A DNA stretch of 64,000 nucleotides from Sphingorhabdus sp. EL138 (GTDB lineage Bacteria; Pseudomonadota; Alphaproteobacteria; Sphingomonadales; Sphingomonadaceae). The stretch spans positions 1 to 64,000 of the forward strand of contig NZ_CAMCWY010000009.1 of assembly GCF_945882965.1 (NCBI RefSeq), given 5' to 3'. The notes under the pieces are model-generated. The model was not told where the DNA came from. It searched no databases and saw nothing but the letters and a program-made list of their open reading frames with translations. Position numbers and translations under genes: made by a program. Position 1 is the first letter of the stretch; each line of letters starts with the position of its first letter. Shown here one piece after another: positions 1 through 7,181 of this stretch.

Positions 1-285
1 GGTCTTGGAGGGGCTGAACTAGGATCGACGTGCGTTGAAAAGCATTGTTTTTGCCCGGCATGAATAAGCCGTGAAATGGTTCATAACCAATAGGTGCAAA
101 CGATAACTCAGCACTTGCTCTCGCAGCGTAATTTTGGGCCTCACGGTCTGAATTTACACTAAAAGAACGCGGCCGAACCTGCCGGGCAACAGAAAGGTTA
201 CTGCGGCCCCCGGGAGCCGAGCAACAGAATCCCGGGACCCTTTTAATATGCGCGTGCCGGGCAACAGAAGCCCCCACCTCTCCAT
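1..285 (+). ncRNA. ssrA: tmRNA (ssrA), permuted alphaproteobacterial type, coding piece; left part outside window
   Basis: tmRNA rescues stalled ribosomes together with SmpB, which is encoded at 23547-24029. The stretch from position 10, GGGGCTGAACTAGGATCGAC, matches the conserved 5' tRNA-like half of tmRNA. The tag reading frame starts at the GCA at 96 and ends with TAA at 129-131, giving ANDNSALALAA, a typical alphaproteobacterial degradation tag with the hydrophobic LAA end. No 3' half with a CCA end follows the tag. In alphaproteobacteria the gene is permuted and the acceptor half lies upstream, so it should lie left of position 1 and the first bases here are probably the removed spacer. 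After the tag come three hairpin-like units that share one loop sequence (see separate entry). The exact 3' end is not visible. Confidence 0.9.
171..273 (+). repeat. Three copies of a GCCGRGCAACAGAA loop in the tmRNA coding piece
   Basis: The 14-mer GCCGGGCAACAGAA occurs at 181-194 and 256-269, and GCCGAGCAACAGAA at 216-229. Copy 1 is closed by AACCT/AGGTT (176-180 with 195-199), extended by GGCCG/CGGCC (171-175 with 204-208). Copy 2 is closed by CCCGGGA/TCCCGGG (209-215 with 230-236). Copy 3 can fold only internally as GGGC/GCCC. The loops are conserved while the stems differ, which points to RNA structure. They probably stand in the place where one-piece tmRNA has its pseudoknots. Confidence 0.7.
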
Positions 286-355
286 CAATGCAAGGGGCAG
301 CGATGCTCTGGCCTAAATGGTCCAAGCCGCGGCGCGTTGTTAAAGATCTTGGCCG

Positions 356-1609
356 TCAGGCGAGCGCAACGAGATCGGTGGCCTCCAGCAACACCAACCG
401 CGCCAACCGGACTTTATCTAGCAAATCGGGGTCGCCAAGCTGGTCCGGCGTGATGGTTTCGGGCCAATGCGTGGCAACGACTTCGGCGATCACGTCCAAC
501 TTTGCCGCATCGGCGATAAAGCGTGGGTCAACCGTCGCAGGATCGGCAACAACGCGCAGGCGCAAGCAGGCTGGGCCGCCGCCATTTGCCATCGATTGGC
601 GCACGTCCACAGGTACAAGCTTGCGGATGGGGCCATTGCCGTCGATCATTTCGGTCAGCCAGCCCCAAACCCGCGCATTTTCTTGCGCTTCGTTGGGTAA
701 AATAAGCGCCATGCCGCCGTCAGGCAAGGTGACCAACTGCGCATTGAACACATAGCTTTGAATGGCGTCTGCGAGGCTAACGCGGTCCGCTGGAACGATG
801 ATGACCTCTGCCTCAGGCATAAGCCGTTTAACATCGGCATAGGTCTGTTCTGGGTGCTCGAACGCGTGCTCATGCGTGAAAAGCACGCGTTCATTTGCTA
901 CGGCGACAACATCATTATGAAACGCGCCAGCGGCGATGGCAGCTTCGGATTGCTGCACGAATAAAGTTTTAGCCGGGTCAAGCCGGTGCGCGCGCGCTAT
1001 GGCCTTTGACGCCTCAATATGCTGCCGCGCAGGGAAGGGGCCGCCGGTTTTTCCATAGACAAATATTTCGACACCCGCTGCATCATGCGATGCGCATAAG
1101 CGCATGAAATTGGCCGCACCTTCGTCGCCAAACGGCGCTGGAACCGGGCCATGCACCGCAAAATGCCGTTCATTAGCAAAGGCCAATTGCAACTGCGCCA
1201 GCGTCCCTGTCCACTCATGGCTTCGGTGCGCCATGGTGAGCAGATTTGCCGCCGACAGATGGCATTTGCCGTCCGCCGTGTCTGGCCCGGGCGAAACAGT
1301 CGCCGCATTGGCCGCCCACATCGCAGAAGCCGAAAAAGCGGCTGCGCGGATATGTGGCTCGGCCGATTGCATGTCGGTTGCAAGTCCGGTGAGCCAGTTC
1401 TGGTTTGGCCGATCAAGCGGCATGAAAAACCCTTGCGCCAGACCAAGGCCAATGTTGGCGCGCATCTTCTCAATGCCCTGCAACGCCGCGGCTCTGGGAT
1501 AAGATGCCGCGCCAGCGTTGTTTGACGATGCCAAATTGCCAAGGCTTAGCCCGGCATAATTATGGCTTGGACCTATGATTCCGTCAAAATTGATTTCGAC
1601 CAAAGTCAT
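356..1609 (-). CDS. astB: N-succinylarginine dihydrolase
   Basis: Second step of the arginine succinyltransferase (AST) pathway: N2-succinylarginine is hydrolysed to N2-succinylornithine, ammonia and CO2 in the cytoplasm. About 417 residues, near the usual length. The start of the protein, VEINFDGIIGPSHNYAGL, is the family's hallmark. The amidinotransferase-fold catalytic residues are visible: GDEGAANF (Glu near 163), the His in AFHNDVVAV near 231, and the nucleophilic Cys in GGGPACLRL near 348. I chose the ATG at 1609 because it overlaps the astA stop by one base (TAATG); a GTG six bases upstream would add two residues. It is the last gene of an M20-astA-astB run on the minus strand. Confidence 0.95.
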   Translation of the reverse strand: MTLVEINFDGIIGPSHNYAGLSLGNLASSNNAGAASYPRAAALQGIEKMRANIGLGLAQGFFMPLDRPNQNWLTGLATDMQSAEPHIRAAAFSASAMWAANAATVSPGPDTADGKCHLSAANLLTMAHRSHEWTGTLAQLQLAFANERHFAVHGPVPAPFGDEGAANFMRLCASHDAAGVEIFVYGKTGGPFPARQHIEASKAIARAHRLDPAKTLFVQQSEAAIAAGAFHNDVVAVANERVLFTHEHAFEHPEQTYADVKRLMPEAEVIIVPADRVSLADAIQSYVFNAQLVTLPDGGMALILPNEAQENARVWGWLTEMIDGNGPIRKLVPVDVRQSMANGGGPACLRLRVVADPATVDPRFIADAAKLDVIAEVVATHWPETITPDQLGDPDLLDKVRLARLVLLEATDLVALA

Positions 1610-2640
1610 TACCACCGCTCCACATAAGTCACTTCATCGCCAACCGAAATATTCAGCGCCCGCGCACATTCGCAGTCGATTATGACGTCATCGCCGCGAT
1701 CATCAATCCAGCCATAAGCGGCCTTAAATGCGTGCAAGCGCCCTATTGTAAGCAACTTCTTTTGGTCGCTCTTCTGCTCGTGTACGAAGTGGCTTATCTT
1801 TGTTATCGTCACATCCTTTGCCTCCCGGATACTCCGGATCTGGTCAGTGCGGGCGTTCATGGTTGGGCCACCGTCAAAAATGTCGATATAATTTTCCCAC
1901 CCGAAACCTTCATTCTCCAGCATACGCATGGCCGCACGGCCAGAAGGGTGCGGCACGCCAATAACGGTTTTTGCGTTTTCCGGAAGCATGGCGATATATA
2001 CGGGGTGCTTAGGCATGAGGTCAGCGATGAATTGGTTGCCGAATTTCGCGTTGAATTCGTCCGCCTCTTGAAAGGTCATCCCGAAAAAGCGTCTGGCCAC
2101 GCCATCCCAGAAAGGAGAGCCGCCGGCCTCGTCGATCACGCCGCGCAACTCGGCAATAGTTCTGTCCGCGAACCTTTGGCGGTGATTGCGAATGAAAAGA
2201 TAACGGCTGCGCGCAATCAACAGGCCAAGCCCGCCAGCGCGTTCGCCGGGGTGCAGGAACAAACCGCCGACTTCCGTGGTGCCCTCCAAATCGGTCGAGA
2301 GGTTTAAGATGTCCGCACGGAATGTGCGTTCCAATTCCACGCTATGCTGAGTTAACGCGCCAATGCGATAGCTGTAAAATGGCCATGTCTGTCCCACCTT
2401 GCCAAAGATTTGGCAGGTGCCGCGCACCTCGCCGGTGAGACTGTTCTGCAGCACGAACACATATAGGTCGTCGGCAACATCATCCCCCACACGGTCAAAT
2501 CCAGCGGCAGACCGTTCCAGCTTTGCGGACAGCGCCTCCTTGTCCGGTGGCAAGTTGGTGAAACCACCGCCAGTGCGTTTCGCCATTTCGTAAATGGGTT
2601 GTAAATCACCTATATTCGCCGGACGGATCAGGAAAGTCAT
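1609..2640 (-). CDS. astA: Arginine N-succinyltransferase
   Basis: First step of the AST pathway: it transfers succinyl from succinyl-CoA to the alpha-amino group of arginine. 343 residues, the normal length. The protein opens with FLIRPANIGDLQPIYEMA and carries the GNAT-like acyltransferase core, including EVGGLFLHPGERAGGLG and, further on, PSGRAAMRMLENEGF. The ATG at 2640 overlaps the stop of the M20 hydrolase gene (ATGA), and its own stop overlaps the astB start, so the three genes should be translationally coupled. No astC, astD or astE is in the window. Confidence 0.95.
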   Translation of the reverse strand: MTFLIRPANIGDLQPIYEMAKRTGGGFTNLPPDKEALSAKLERSAAGFDRVGDDVADDLYVFVLQNSLTGEVRGTCQIFGKVGQTWPFYSYRIGALTQHSVELERTFRADILNLSTDLEGTTEVGGLFLHPGERAGGLGLLIARSRYLFIRNHRQRFADRTIAELRGVIDEAGGSPFWDGVARRFFGMTFQEADEFNAKFGNQFIADLMPKHPVYIAMLPENAKTVIGVPHPSGRAAMRMLENEGFGWENYIDIFDGGPTMNARTDQIRSIREAKDVTITKISHFVHEQKSDQKKLLTIGRLHAFKAAYGWIDDRGDDVIIDCECARALNISVGDEVTYVERW

Positions 2641-3848
2641 AATGCGCCTTTTTCTGATAAACGCATAATGGTTAGTGCGGACAATTGCGCGCGCTCGGTT
2701 AGGCTTTCGACGATGAGGAATTCATCGTTGCTGTGAATGTTACCACCGCGAACGCCCATCGTATCGACGACCGGGACGCCGCACGCCGCGATGTTATTAC
2801 CATCACACACGCCGCCGCTTGAACGCCACGCGATGGATAGGCCAAGATCAGCGCCAGTTTGCTTTACAAGGGCAAATAGCTTGGCGGCCCTGTCGTCGAT
2901 TGGCTTGGGTGGGCGGCCAAAACTGCCATGCAGATGGGCACGCACGTCATGTTCGCGTTCGATGTCGGCGATGATCCGGCGCAAATCTGCCTCGGTTTGT
3001 GTCACGATCTCCGGGGTGCGTGGCCGGAAGTTAACGCGCAGTATTGCGTGATCGGGCACTACATTATTTGGACCGCCACCGTCAATTTTGGCTGGGTTAA
3101 CCGATAGCCCTTCGCGCGAGAGCCGCTTGAGCCGAAGCGCGAGATCCGCCGCCGCCAATACAGCATTGCGGCCAACATCGGGGTTGCGCCCGGCATGCGC
3201 TGACAACCCTGAAAAAATAACCGAGAAATTACCACTCCCGCCACGTGCCCCGGCCAGCGTTCCGTCGGGCAGTGCAGGTTCATAGGTCAACGCCGCCAAC
3301 TTGTTCCGCGCAAGTTCGGCAATAAGCTTTGCTGATGAAGGTGAGCCAACTTCCTCATCGCTGTTGATAAGGATTTGATACCCCGTACGCGAGATGCTTG
3401 CCGAAAGTTCAACCGCGCGCAACGCAGCGAGCAGGACGGAAACGCCGCCTTTCATGTCGGCAACCCCGGGTCCATTGAGCACCCCGTCATCCAACCAGCG
3501 CAGCTTCTGAAATTCATGGTCCGCAGGAAAAACCGTGTCCATATGGCCTGTAAACAACAATTGTGTTGGCGCATCAGGGCGCACTGTGACCAAAAGATGT
3601 TGGCCATGCGCAGCAGCTTTGATGGATCCGTCGGCCAGCACGCGGTCGACCGGTTCGGGGTTAACCAAGGCAACTTCGCCAGGAAGAACTGAAAACGCAT
3701 CGGCCAACATTTTTGCGGTCGTCGCCAAGCCATCAAGATTGCCGGAACCGCTGTTTACCGCAGACCAGCTTTGCACCTCGTCAAGCATGGACTGCTGTTG
3801 TATCGTTTCAAGAACCTGTCGTTCGTTGTCGGTGAGTGTATGCATCAC
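2637..3848 (-). CDS. M20 family metallohydrolase (carboxypeptidase G2/ArgE-DapE-like), first gene of the ast run
   Basis: Zinc-dependent amidohydrolase of the M20 peptidase family, 403 residues. The metal ligands are in place: His102 and Asp104 in GHMDTVFP, Asp131 in GPGVADMKGG and Glu165-Glu166 in DEEVGSP. A dimerisation insert occupies the middle of the chain and a late His sits in GGNIHSNDEF. No signal peptide is visible. The substrate is unknown. Its position ahead of astA and astB suggests it deacylates an intermediate of the same route, for example succinylglutamate in place of AstE, but that is inference; an ArgE-like acetylornithine deacylase or a dipeptidase is equally possible from sequence alone. 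It starts at ATG 3848, and the gap back to ksgA is only 49 bases, all on one strand. Confidence 0.85.
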   Translation of the reverse strand: MMHTLTDNERQVLETIQQQSMLDEVQSWSAVNSGSGNLDGLATTAKMLADAFSVLPGEVALVNPEPVDRVLADGSIKAAAHGQHLLVTVRPDAPTQLLFTGHMDTVFPADHEFQKLRWLDDGVLNGPGVADMKGGVSVLLAALRAVELSASISRTGYQILINSDEEVGSPSSAKLIAELARNKLAALTYEPALPDGTLAGARGGSGNFSVIFSGLSAHAGRNPDVGRNAVLAAADLALRLKRLSREGLSVNPAKIDGGGPNNVVPDHAILRVNFRPRTPEIVTQTEADLRRIIADIEREHDVRAHLHGSFGRPPKPIDDRAAKLFALVKQTGADLGLSIAWRSSGGVCDGNNIAACGVPVVDTMGVRGGNIHSNDEFLIVESLTERAQLSALTIMRLSEKGAL

Positions 3849-3897
3849 ATGATCTTAGCTTTGGTCGGTTAAAAGGACCACCCCTAGCGTGTTTGGG

Positions 3898-4722
3898 TTA
3901 TCCAACCTCTCGTGCAAGCCCGCACCATTCAGCAATGCTTAAGGTTTCAGGACGACGGTCTTCGGCAATGCCGGTTCTGTGGAGTGCCTCCAAAGCGCCG
4001 GGAACGCCTTTGAGACTTTGCCGGAGCATTTTGCGCCTCTGCCCGAAGGCGGCACCCGTCAGATTTTCCAACACGGACATTTTAACTCCGTTTGCCGCTT
4101 CCTTGGGCGTGATGTGCACTACGGCGGACATCACCTTTGGCGGCGGGGTAAAAGCGGAGCGATGGACTGGCATTGCAATTGCCGCATTCGAGCGCCACTG
4201 CGCCAATATGGCCAAGCGGCCAAAAGCGCCGGTGCCAGGAGAGGATACTATCCTGTCAGCAACTTCGCGCTGGAACATAAGCGTCAGGCTTTTCCATGTT
4301 GGTGGCCATGCATTGCCGCCAAGCCAGCCAACCGCCAGCGCCGTGCCCACATTATAGGGCAGGTTGGAAACGATGTGAAATGGTGCGCCGATTTCGGTAA
4401 AAGGATTGATCTTCAGGGCATCGCCTTCAATCACGCGCAATTGGCCGGGAAATGCCTCAGCCAGCTCGGCGAGCGCTGGTAAGCAGCGATGGTCGCGCTC
4501 TACGGCAACAACATGTGCGCCGGCGCGTAACAGCGCGCGTGTGAGGCCACCAGGGCCGGGGCCCACCTCATACACCACTTCGCCCGCCAATGGGCCGGGA
4601 ATCGCGGCGATACGATCAAGCAGCTTTTCATCGAAAAGGAAGTTTTGGCCAAGCGCCTTGCTGGCGGACAGGCCATGGCGGGCAATGACTTCCCTAAGCG
4701 GGGGCAGTGAAACCGTCATCAA
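3898..4722 (-). CDS. rsmA: 16S rRNA (adenine1518-N6/adenine1519-N6)-dimethyltransferase
   Basis: KsgA/RsmA dimethylates two adjacent adenines near the 3' end of 16S rRNA late in small-subunit assembly. 274 residues. Residues 10-30 carry the family opening (VIARHGLSASKALGQNFLFD). The SAM-binding motif VVYEVGPGPGGLTRALL is near 50-65 and the catalytic NLPYNVGT near 115-122. The ATG at 4722 overlaps the pdxA stop (ATGA). It is the last gene of the classic lptD-surA-pdxA-ksgA order. Confidence 0.96.
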   Translation of the reverse strand: MMTVSLPPLREVIARHGLSASKALGQNFLFDEKLLDRIAAIPGPLAGEVVYEVGPGPGGLTRALLRAGAHVVAVERDHRCLPALAELAEAFPGQLRVIEGDALKINPFTEIGAPFHIVSNLPYNVGTALAVGWLGGNAWPPTWKSLTLMFQREVADRIVSSPGTGAFGRLAILAQWRSNAAIAMPVHRSAFTPPPKVMSAVVHITPKEAANGVKMSVLENLTGAAFGQRRKMLRQSLKGVPGALEALHRTGIAEDRRPETLSIAEWCGLAREVG

Positions 4723-5735
4723 CCAGCATCGGCGGCAGCAAGGCGGTATAATGCCGCTGACTCCGCCATTTTGATTGCTGCTATCATGGAATATGGCAGC
4801 GCCTTATTTTGGCCAGCTATATCAAAAGCTGTGCCATGGTCCGGCGATGTCCTGACCACGGGCAACCCAAGAGTTATGTTTACGGCATCGTGGAAATACA
4901 GTGTTTTTAACGGAATAAGTGCTTGGTCATGATACGCGCACAAGGCGGCGTCATATTGCGCCCGTGCCTCGGCATGAAACATCGTGTCGGCGGGCAGAGG
5001 GCCAATGACGTTGAATCCTTCGCTCCTGATCTGTGCAATGGCGGGTTCAAATATTTCCAGCTCTTCGCGTCCCATATTCCCCGATTCCCCGGCATGGGGG
5101 TTGAAACCAGCGACCGCGAGCCGCGGATTTTCAATACCAAAATTGCGCTGCAAGCCCTTTGCCGTGGCGCGCAGGCGTTGACGGATCAACCCTCCGTCCA
5201 GCTTTGCCGCTACTTCGGCAAGCGGAATATGCGTCGTCATCGGGACCACGCGCAGGTCCGGGCCAGCGAGCATCATGACCGCATTATTCTTCGCTACGCC
5301 GCAGCGTTCGGCAATGAATTCGGTCTGGCCGGGGTGCGTAAACCCAACGGCATAAAGCTGCGATTTGGAAACAGGACCAGTGACCAAAGCGGCGGCACTC
5401 CCCGCCCGGACAAAGCCAATCGCCATTTCCAACGCCTGATACGCACAATGCGCGCCGTCCAAGTCCGGGATGCCTGGTACGACCGAAAGGCAGTTGTGCA
5501 GTTGAATCACAGGCAGGGCTGTGTCGAAATGCTTGAAGGTATCTGCCGGGTCTTCAATGCGGACAACCGGTCCGTGCCAATGCGGCGCGAAACTTCCAAT
5601 GTCACCAATGGCAAAGAAAGGCGCCAAGCCAGAAGCGTTGCGGGCCTCCCATGCTTTTCCAATTATTTCCGGCCCGATACCAGCCGGATCACCGACCGAA
5701 ACGGCCAGCGGCAGTTCCAGTCGGCCCGTCGGCAT
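4719..5735 (-). CDS. pdxA: 4-hydroxythreonine-4-phosphate dehydrogenase
   Basis: NAD-dependent oxidation of 4-phosphohydroxy-L-threonine in the DXP-dependent pyridoxal 5'-phosphate pathway. 338 residues. The N-terminal AVSVGDPAGIGPEI is diagnostic. VTGPVSKSQLY, the substrate and metal site TPGHTEFL-like segment (here HPGQTEFIAERCG), and the late CAYHDQALIPLKTL and RTSPDHGTAFDIAG segments are all present. HPGQ replaces the more common PGHT order, a minor variation. It starts at ATG 5735, which overlaps the surA stop by one base (TGATG). Confidence 0.96.
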   Translation of the reverse strand: MPTGRLELPLAVSVGDPAGIGPEIIGKAWEARNASGLAPFFAIGDIGSFAPHWHGPVVRIEDPADTFKHFDTALPVIQLHNCLSVVPGIPDLDGAHCAYQALEMAIGFVRAGSAAALVTGPVSKSQLYAVGFTHPGQTEFIAERCGVAKNNAVMMLAGPDLRVVPMTTHIPLAEVAAKLDGGLIRQRLRATAKGLQRNFGIENPRLAVAGFNPHAGESGNMGREELEIFEPAIAQIRSEGFNVIGPLPADTMFHAEARAQYDAALCAYHDQALIPLKTLYFHDAVNITLGLPVVRTSPDHGTAFDIAGQNKALPYSMIAAIKMAESAALYRLAAADAG

Positions 5736-7075
5736 CAGTTATATTCAATAACAGCGTCGCGGCGTAAATCGCGCAGGTAAATGCGGGCGCGCTTGTTTAC
5801 GCGCTCTTCTTCCAATCGCGACATGATTTCGTCAAAACTCTCGGATGCGGCCTCTTGTGGTGCGTCGCGACCACACAGGACGAATACGCGAACGCCATCG
5901 TCCAAAGAACCATAAGGCGGCGTTGATTGGCCAACTTTTAAATCAAGCATAACCTGCTGCAAAGGAGCGGGTAACTCGCGGATTTTGATACCGTCTCGGT
6001 TAACCACATCGGCGCCAAGTTTGCGCGCCATCTCGTCCGCGACACCGCAGCCGGAGATTTGTTGCGTTTCCTCGCTGAATCTATTGATCAATGGTGTCAC
6101 CTGCGCTTCAGTTGTGCCCTTAGGAAAGTTGATTGCAATTTGCTTCAAGCTTAACACGGAGTCTCGTGGATCAGAGGTAGCCACCTGACGTTTATCGATC
6201 AGCAACAGGATAGAGATACCGCCAGGCGATGCCACGGCTTTAACCTCGTTACTGTTCATACTTGCTGCTGCCGTGGCCAGCGATTGTGGCAATTGCGCGA
6301 GTGACAACCAACCCAGGTCACCACCGACGGACGCAGTAGATGCTTCAGAAAACTGCCGCGCATAAGCTACAAAGTTGCCGCCTTGGCGCAATTGATCGAT
6401 TACTTTTCCAACGCTTTCCTGCACAGCCGGCAAGGTTTCAGGCGTCGCCGCCAGGTAAATTTCGCCCAAGCGATATTCAGTCGTGCCCTTGGTTGCCTTA
6501 ATGCGTTCAATGATAGCGTTAACTTCGTCGTCGCTTACATTCGCAGAGGGACGTACATTGCGCGAAAGCAGTCGGCTCCACGAAAGTTCGCCCTTAATTT
6601 GGCGCTTGAGTGTTGCGATCGACGCACCAATGGAGGCCAGATATTTTTCAACCTCATTTGCTGGGCGGTTGAAGTTCTGTTGCGCAACACGGTCGAAATA
6701 TTGGTTTACTTCAGCCTCAGTGACTTCGATTTCATTGGCCGCCGCCTCTTGGATCTGCAGTGTTTCATCGATCAAATTGGTCAGGATTTGTGCGCGAAAA
6801 CGGGCGAGTTCTTCTGGCGGTAATTTGTTGTCATTTGCGGCGACGATGAGCGCAAGGCGGTGATCAATGTCCGTGCCTGTGATGATTTCACCATTCACTT
6901 GCGCAGTTGCACGACGCACATTGGGGTCGTTTTTGCCGAACAGCTGCTGTCCCTCGGGTATATTCAAATTGGACTCCGGGGCGATAGTATCGGAGGCCGC
7001 TTGCGCAATTAAAGGTGTTAGTGCCGAGGCAGAAACGAGCAAGGCAGCTAAGGACAGGCGCGTGAATAACTTCAT
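5735..7075 (-). CDS. surA: Periplasmic chaperone/peptidyl-prolyl isomerase SurA
   Basis: SurA escorts unfolded outer-membrane proteins, including LptD, across the periplasm. 446 residues. A Sec signal peptide is clear: LFTRLSLAALLVSASALTPL followed by an IAQAA-S cleavage site near 27. The SurA N-terminal domain (VNGEIITGTDIDHRLALIVA) is at about 60-180, and a parvulin domain (EYRLGEIYLAA to GGDLGWLSLAQLP) at about 200-300. The region after that has only a weak second parvulin repeat. A 106-base gap separates it from lptD upstream on the same strand. The genes downstream are overlapped, so this looks like one operon. Confidence 0.93.
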   Translation of the reverse strand: MKLFTRLSLAALLVSASALTPLIAQAASDTIAPESNLNIPEGQQLFGKNDPNVRRATAQVNGEIITGTDIDHRLALIVAANDNKLPPEELARFRAQILTNLIDETLQIQEAAANEIEVTEAEVNQYFDRVAQQNFNRPANEVEKYLASIGASIATLKRQIKGELSWSRLLSRNVRPSANVSDDEVNAIIERIKATKGTTEYRLGEIYLAATPETLPAVQESVGKVIDQLRQGGNFVAYARQFSEASTASVGGDLGWLSLAQLPQSLATAAASMNSNEVKAVASPGGISILLLIDKRQVATSDPRDSVLSLKQIAINFPKGTTEAQVTPLINRFSEETQQISGCGVADEMARKLGADVVNRDGIKIRELPAPLQQVMLDLKVGQSTPPYGSLDDGVRVFVLCGRDAPQEAASESFDEIMSRLEEERVNKRARIYLRDLRRDAVIEYN

Positions 7076-7181
7076 TGATATTGATCCAATACAGTATCAT
7101 CTTCAGACGGCCAAATAGCCAACGCCTGCTGAACAGCAGATGAGCGGCCAGAAACCCGTCAGAATATTTCTTAACGACGCC

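Noticed and set aside
171-273. CRISPR-like reading of the three 14-base repeats
   Set aside because: The repeats are too short and only three, the spacers are 21 and 26 bases, no cas genes are near, and they lie in tmRNA with matching stem arms.
288-755. 155-codon plus-strand frame at the left end
   Set aside because: It is antisense to the well-supported astB gene and has no protein-like motif.
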